Made by a program: the position numbers and the translations under genes
NCBI GenBank assembly: GCA_051746745.1
Contig: JBNJFJ010000002.1
Location: 1 to 64,000, forward strand
Origin: Halolactibacillus sp051746745
GTDB lineage: Bacteria; Bacillota; Bacilli; Bacillales; Amphibacillaceae
Length of the DNA: 64,000 nt
Reading direction: 5' to 3'
Shown here: piece after piece, positions 62,004-64,000 of the stretch
How positions within the stretch are numbered: the stretch's first letter is position 1
Layout of the letters: the number at the start of each line of letters is the position of its first letter
The notes under the pieces: model-generated
What the model saw: the letters and a program-made list of their open reading frames with translations, nothing else
The model's database searches: none
What the model was told of the DNA's origin: nothing

Positions 62004-62996
62004 TTACTCCTCTGTTAACATATCACTAAACAGACCGTAAACAAACGCTTGGGGATCAAACGGTTCGAGATCAGTCATCTTCTCACCTAAACCAACATAC
62101 TTCACCGGAATATTTAATTCTTTTCTAATCGCAAGCACAATACCACCTTTGGCGGTACCATCTAATTTTGTTAAGATAATCCCGGTCACATCTGTTGCTT
62201 GTTGGAATTGCTTCGCTTGAATCAGCGCATTCTGTCCCGTCGTCGCATCTAAGACAAGGAGGACATCGTGCGGGGCACCCGGAATTTCTCTCTCGATAAC
62301 GCGCTTGACTTTACTAAGCTCATTCATTAAGTTCACTTTATTTTGTAAGCGTCCAGCCGTATCACAAAGCAGCACGTCAGCCCCGCGTGATTTTGCTGCT
62401 TGGATGCCGTCATACATCACGGCTGCTGGGTCACTGCCTTCACTTTGTTTAATCACCTCAACACCTACACGCTCTCCCCAGACCGATAGTTGTTGAATCG
62501 CGCCAGCTCTAAACGTATCACCTGCGACAAGTAAGACTTTTTTTCCTTCTTGAGACAGTTGATACGCTAATTTACCTATCGACGTCGTTTTCCCTACGCC
62601 ATTAACCCCAACAAACAGAATCACACTGAGGTCATTTTCTTGCAGATTAAGTGGTGACGCCACTTCAAAATCGTCACCCGCATAGATCTCAACTAATTTT
62701 TCTGAAATCACATCTCTTAACTCACGTGCATCTTTAATATTTTGACGTTTGGCTTCCATTTCTAAATCTTCGACAAGCGTCATCACTGTATTGACACCGA
62801 CATCCGCTGAAATCAAAATTTCTTCTAAGTCTTCGAAAAATTCTTCATCAACTTTACGGTACCTAGCGACAAGGTCATTGAGTTTAGACGAGAACGATTG
62901 TCTCGTTTTTGACAGACCTTCTTTATACTTGTCTGATACTTCTTCTGTTTCTTTTGTTTGAGTAAACTTATCTTTTAATTTATTTAAAAAGCTCAT
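62004..62996 (-). CDS. ftsY: SRP receptor FtsY
   Basis: Membrane-associated receptor GTPase for SRP. The NG domain carries GVNGVGKTTSIGKLAYQL, DTAGRLQNK and TKLDGTAKGGIVL. The 330 residues match the short Bacillus form (about 329), with no long acidic A domain as in E. coli. It is 15 nt after smc. Confidence 0.98.
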   Translation of the reverse strand: MSFLNKLKDKFTQTKETEEVSDKYKEGLSKTRQSFSSKLNDLVARYRKVDEEFFEDLEEILISADVGVNTVMTLVEDLEMEAKRQNIKDARELRDVISEKLVEIYAGDDFEVASPLNLQENDLSVILFVGVNGVGKTTSIGKLAYQLSQEGKKVLLVAGDTFRAGAIQQLSVWGERVGVEVIKQSEGSDPAAVMYDGIQAAKSRGADVLLCDTAGRLQNKVNLMNELSKVKRVIEREIPGAPHDVLLVLDATTGQNALIQAKQFQQATDVTGIILTKLDGTAKGGIVLAIRKELNIPVKYVGLGEKMTDLEPFDPQAFVYGLFSDMLTEE

Positions 62997-63011
62997 TTTT
63001 CTCCTTCTTTC

Positions 63012-64000
63012 TTATGCTTCATTTAAAATTGCGGCAGTTTCTTCTAATTTCACTGAGACAAAGCGAGAAACACCTGACTCTTGCATTGTTACCCCGTATA
63101 AGACGTCTGCGCCTTCCATTGTGCCTTTTCTGTGGGTAATGACAATGAACTGTGTCTCTTGACTATAATCCTTCAGGTAACGGCTAAAACGCTCGACATT
63201 AGCTTCATCAAGTGCTGCTTCTACTTCATCAAGTACACAAAACGGTACCGGCCTCACACGTAAAATACTAAAGAGCAGCGCAATCGCCGTTAAGGCGCGT
63301 TCACCACCTGAGAGTAACGCTAATTGTTGCGCTTTTTTACCGGGCGGTTGAGCTTTAATTTCAACCCCTGTTTCGAGTAAATCGTCCGGATTAGTCAGTT
63401 TAAGTTCCGCATGTCCACCACCAAATAATTGATGGAAGACTTCGCTAAAGGCCACTTTAATTTGGCTAAACGTTTCTTCAAAGCGCTTCTCCATCTCGGT
63501 ATCCATTTCAAAAATGACATCGTATAACGTTTCTTTTGCTTCTAGTAAATCTTGTTCTTGGTTTGTTAAAAATTCAAACCGTTCATTAATACGATCATAC
63601 TCGTCAATCGCACCAAGATTAACAACACCTAATTCATCGATGTCACGCTTTAACAATTTAACTTTTGTCTGATCATCGGCGAGAGTGTCTGTTTTTTCTG
63701 TTTCTGTTCTGAGCCGTTCAAAACTCATCTCATAAGTTTCTTGAAGATAATTCAAGCGGTTTTCTAATTCTACATCTAAACGATTAACTTTAACCTCTAA
63801 ACGGTTTTGTTCTTCCTTTTTGGCTGTGAGCTGATTGCGTTCCGTTTTCAACTCAGCTTCTTTTGTTTCAAGTGTCGTTTGTAAGTTTAACCGTTGTTCC
63901 CTTTTTTGTTGTATCGTTCGTAACAACGTCGCTTTTTCTGTTTCTAATGACTTCAACGTTTCATCCAGTTGTTCTTTCTGTCGTTCATGTTTCTCTTCAT
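63012..64000 (-). CDS. smc: Chromosome segregation ATPase SMC, C-terminal 329 residues (cut by window edge)
   Basis: SMC with ScpAB compacts and segregates chromosomes. The frame is open to the right edge. Visible are the end of the second coiled coil (Glu/Lys/Gln heptads), the VNLGAIDEYDRINERFEFL segment typical of SMC, and the C-terminal head with signature LLSGGERALTAIALLFSIL, Walker B PFCVLDEVEAALDEANV and H-loop VITHRKGTME. The hinge and N-terminal head lie outside. smc-ftsY order is as in B. subtilis. Confidence 0.97.
   Translation of the reverse strand, partial: EEKHERQKEQLDETLKSLETEKATLLRTIQQKREQRLNLQTTLETKEAELKTERNQLTAKKEEQNRLEVKVNRLDVELENRLNYLQETYEMSFERLRTETEKTDTLADDQTKVKLLKRDIDELGVVNLGAIDEYDRINERFEFLTNQEQDLLEAKETLYDVIFEMDTEMEKRFEETFSQIKVAFSEVFHQLFGGGHAELKLTNPDDLLETGVEIKAQPPGKKAQQLALLSGGERALTAIALLFSILRVRPVPFCVLDEVEAALDEANVERFSRYLKDYSQETQFIVITHRKGTMEGADVLYGVTMQESGVSRFVSVKLEETAAILNEA

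Noticed and set aside
1..64000. CRISPR arrays, insertion sequences, prophage, toxin-antitoxin, tRNA/rRNA genes
   Set aside because: No repeat-spacer pattern, transposase, terminal inverted repeats, phage proteins or structural RNA genes were found. The only long exact repeat is the assembly overlap in polC.

Overview
The window is one almost fully co-oriented block of housekeeping and motility genes from a low-GC, flagellated Firmicute. All supported genes lie on the minus strand, so gene order 5'->3' runs from high to low coordinates (smc fragment at the right edge, infB fragment at the left edge). Gene order closely follows the Bacillus subtilis smc-ftsY-ffh-rpsP-rplS-rnhB-topA-codV-clpQY-codY-fla/che-rpsB-tsf-pyrH-frr-uppS-cdsA-rasP-proS-polC-nusA-infB region, and the proteins resemble Bacillaceae orthologues. 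Four genes usual at these positions in B. subtilis are absent here: dxr (between cdsA and rseP), sucCD (between ylqH and dprA), trmFO (between topA and xerC) and ylqD (between khpA and rimM). Loss of sucCD and dxr fits a fermentative, lactic-acid-type halophilic/alkaliphilic Bacillaceae such as the Halolactibacillus/Amphibacillus group. That placement is an inference, not a demonstration.

Layout, from right to left: (1) 64000-59649, smc (partial), ftsY, ylxM, ffh, rpsP, khpA: chromosome organisation, SRP targeting and a ribosomal protein. (2) 59471-57711, rimM, trmD, rplS, with a separate promoter and probable L19 leader before rplS. (3) 57494-53038, lepB, rbgA, rnhB, ylqG, ylqH: secretion, 50S assembly, RNase HII, and a FliK-like/FlhB-C-like pair outside the main flagellar operon. 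(4) 52866-49760, dprA and topA. (5) 49639-45778, a consensus promoter, a 30-codon small ORF, xerC, hslV, hslU, codY. (6) 45125-16633, a 28.5-kb fla/che operon: flgB flgC fliE fliF fliG fliH fliI fliJ motE-like(ylxF) fliK flgD TIGR02530 flgE swrD fliL fliM fliY cheY fliO fliP fliQ fliR flhB flhA flhF flhG cheB cheA cheW cheC cheD sigD DUF342(FapA) swrB. It encodes the rod-hook-basal body, C-ring, type III export apparatus, chemotaxis core and the late flagellar sigma factor. (7) 16466-13344, rpsB, tsf, pyrH, frr. (8) 13094-8470, uppS, cdsA, rseP, proS. (9) 8407-3910, polC, interrupted by a 100-N scaffold gap with an exact 99-bp duplication on either side. Collapsing it restores one in-frame gene. 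(10) 3679-1, rimP, nusA, ylxR(rnpM), ylxQ and the 5' two-thirds of infB.

I found no mobile elements, CRISPR arrays, tRNA/rRNA genes, phage genes or defence systems, and no clearly new multi-gene system. The observations most worth checking are the small ORF behind a consensus promoter where trmFO would normally be, the missing dxr/sucCD/trmFO genes, an HslV with Pro instead of Ser at position 2, hairpins on both sides of the hook gene, a cre-like site before the flagellar operon, an IF2 without its usual long linker, and the polC assembly artefact.
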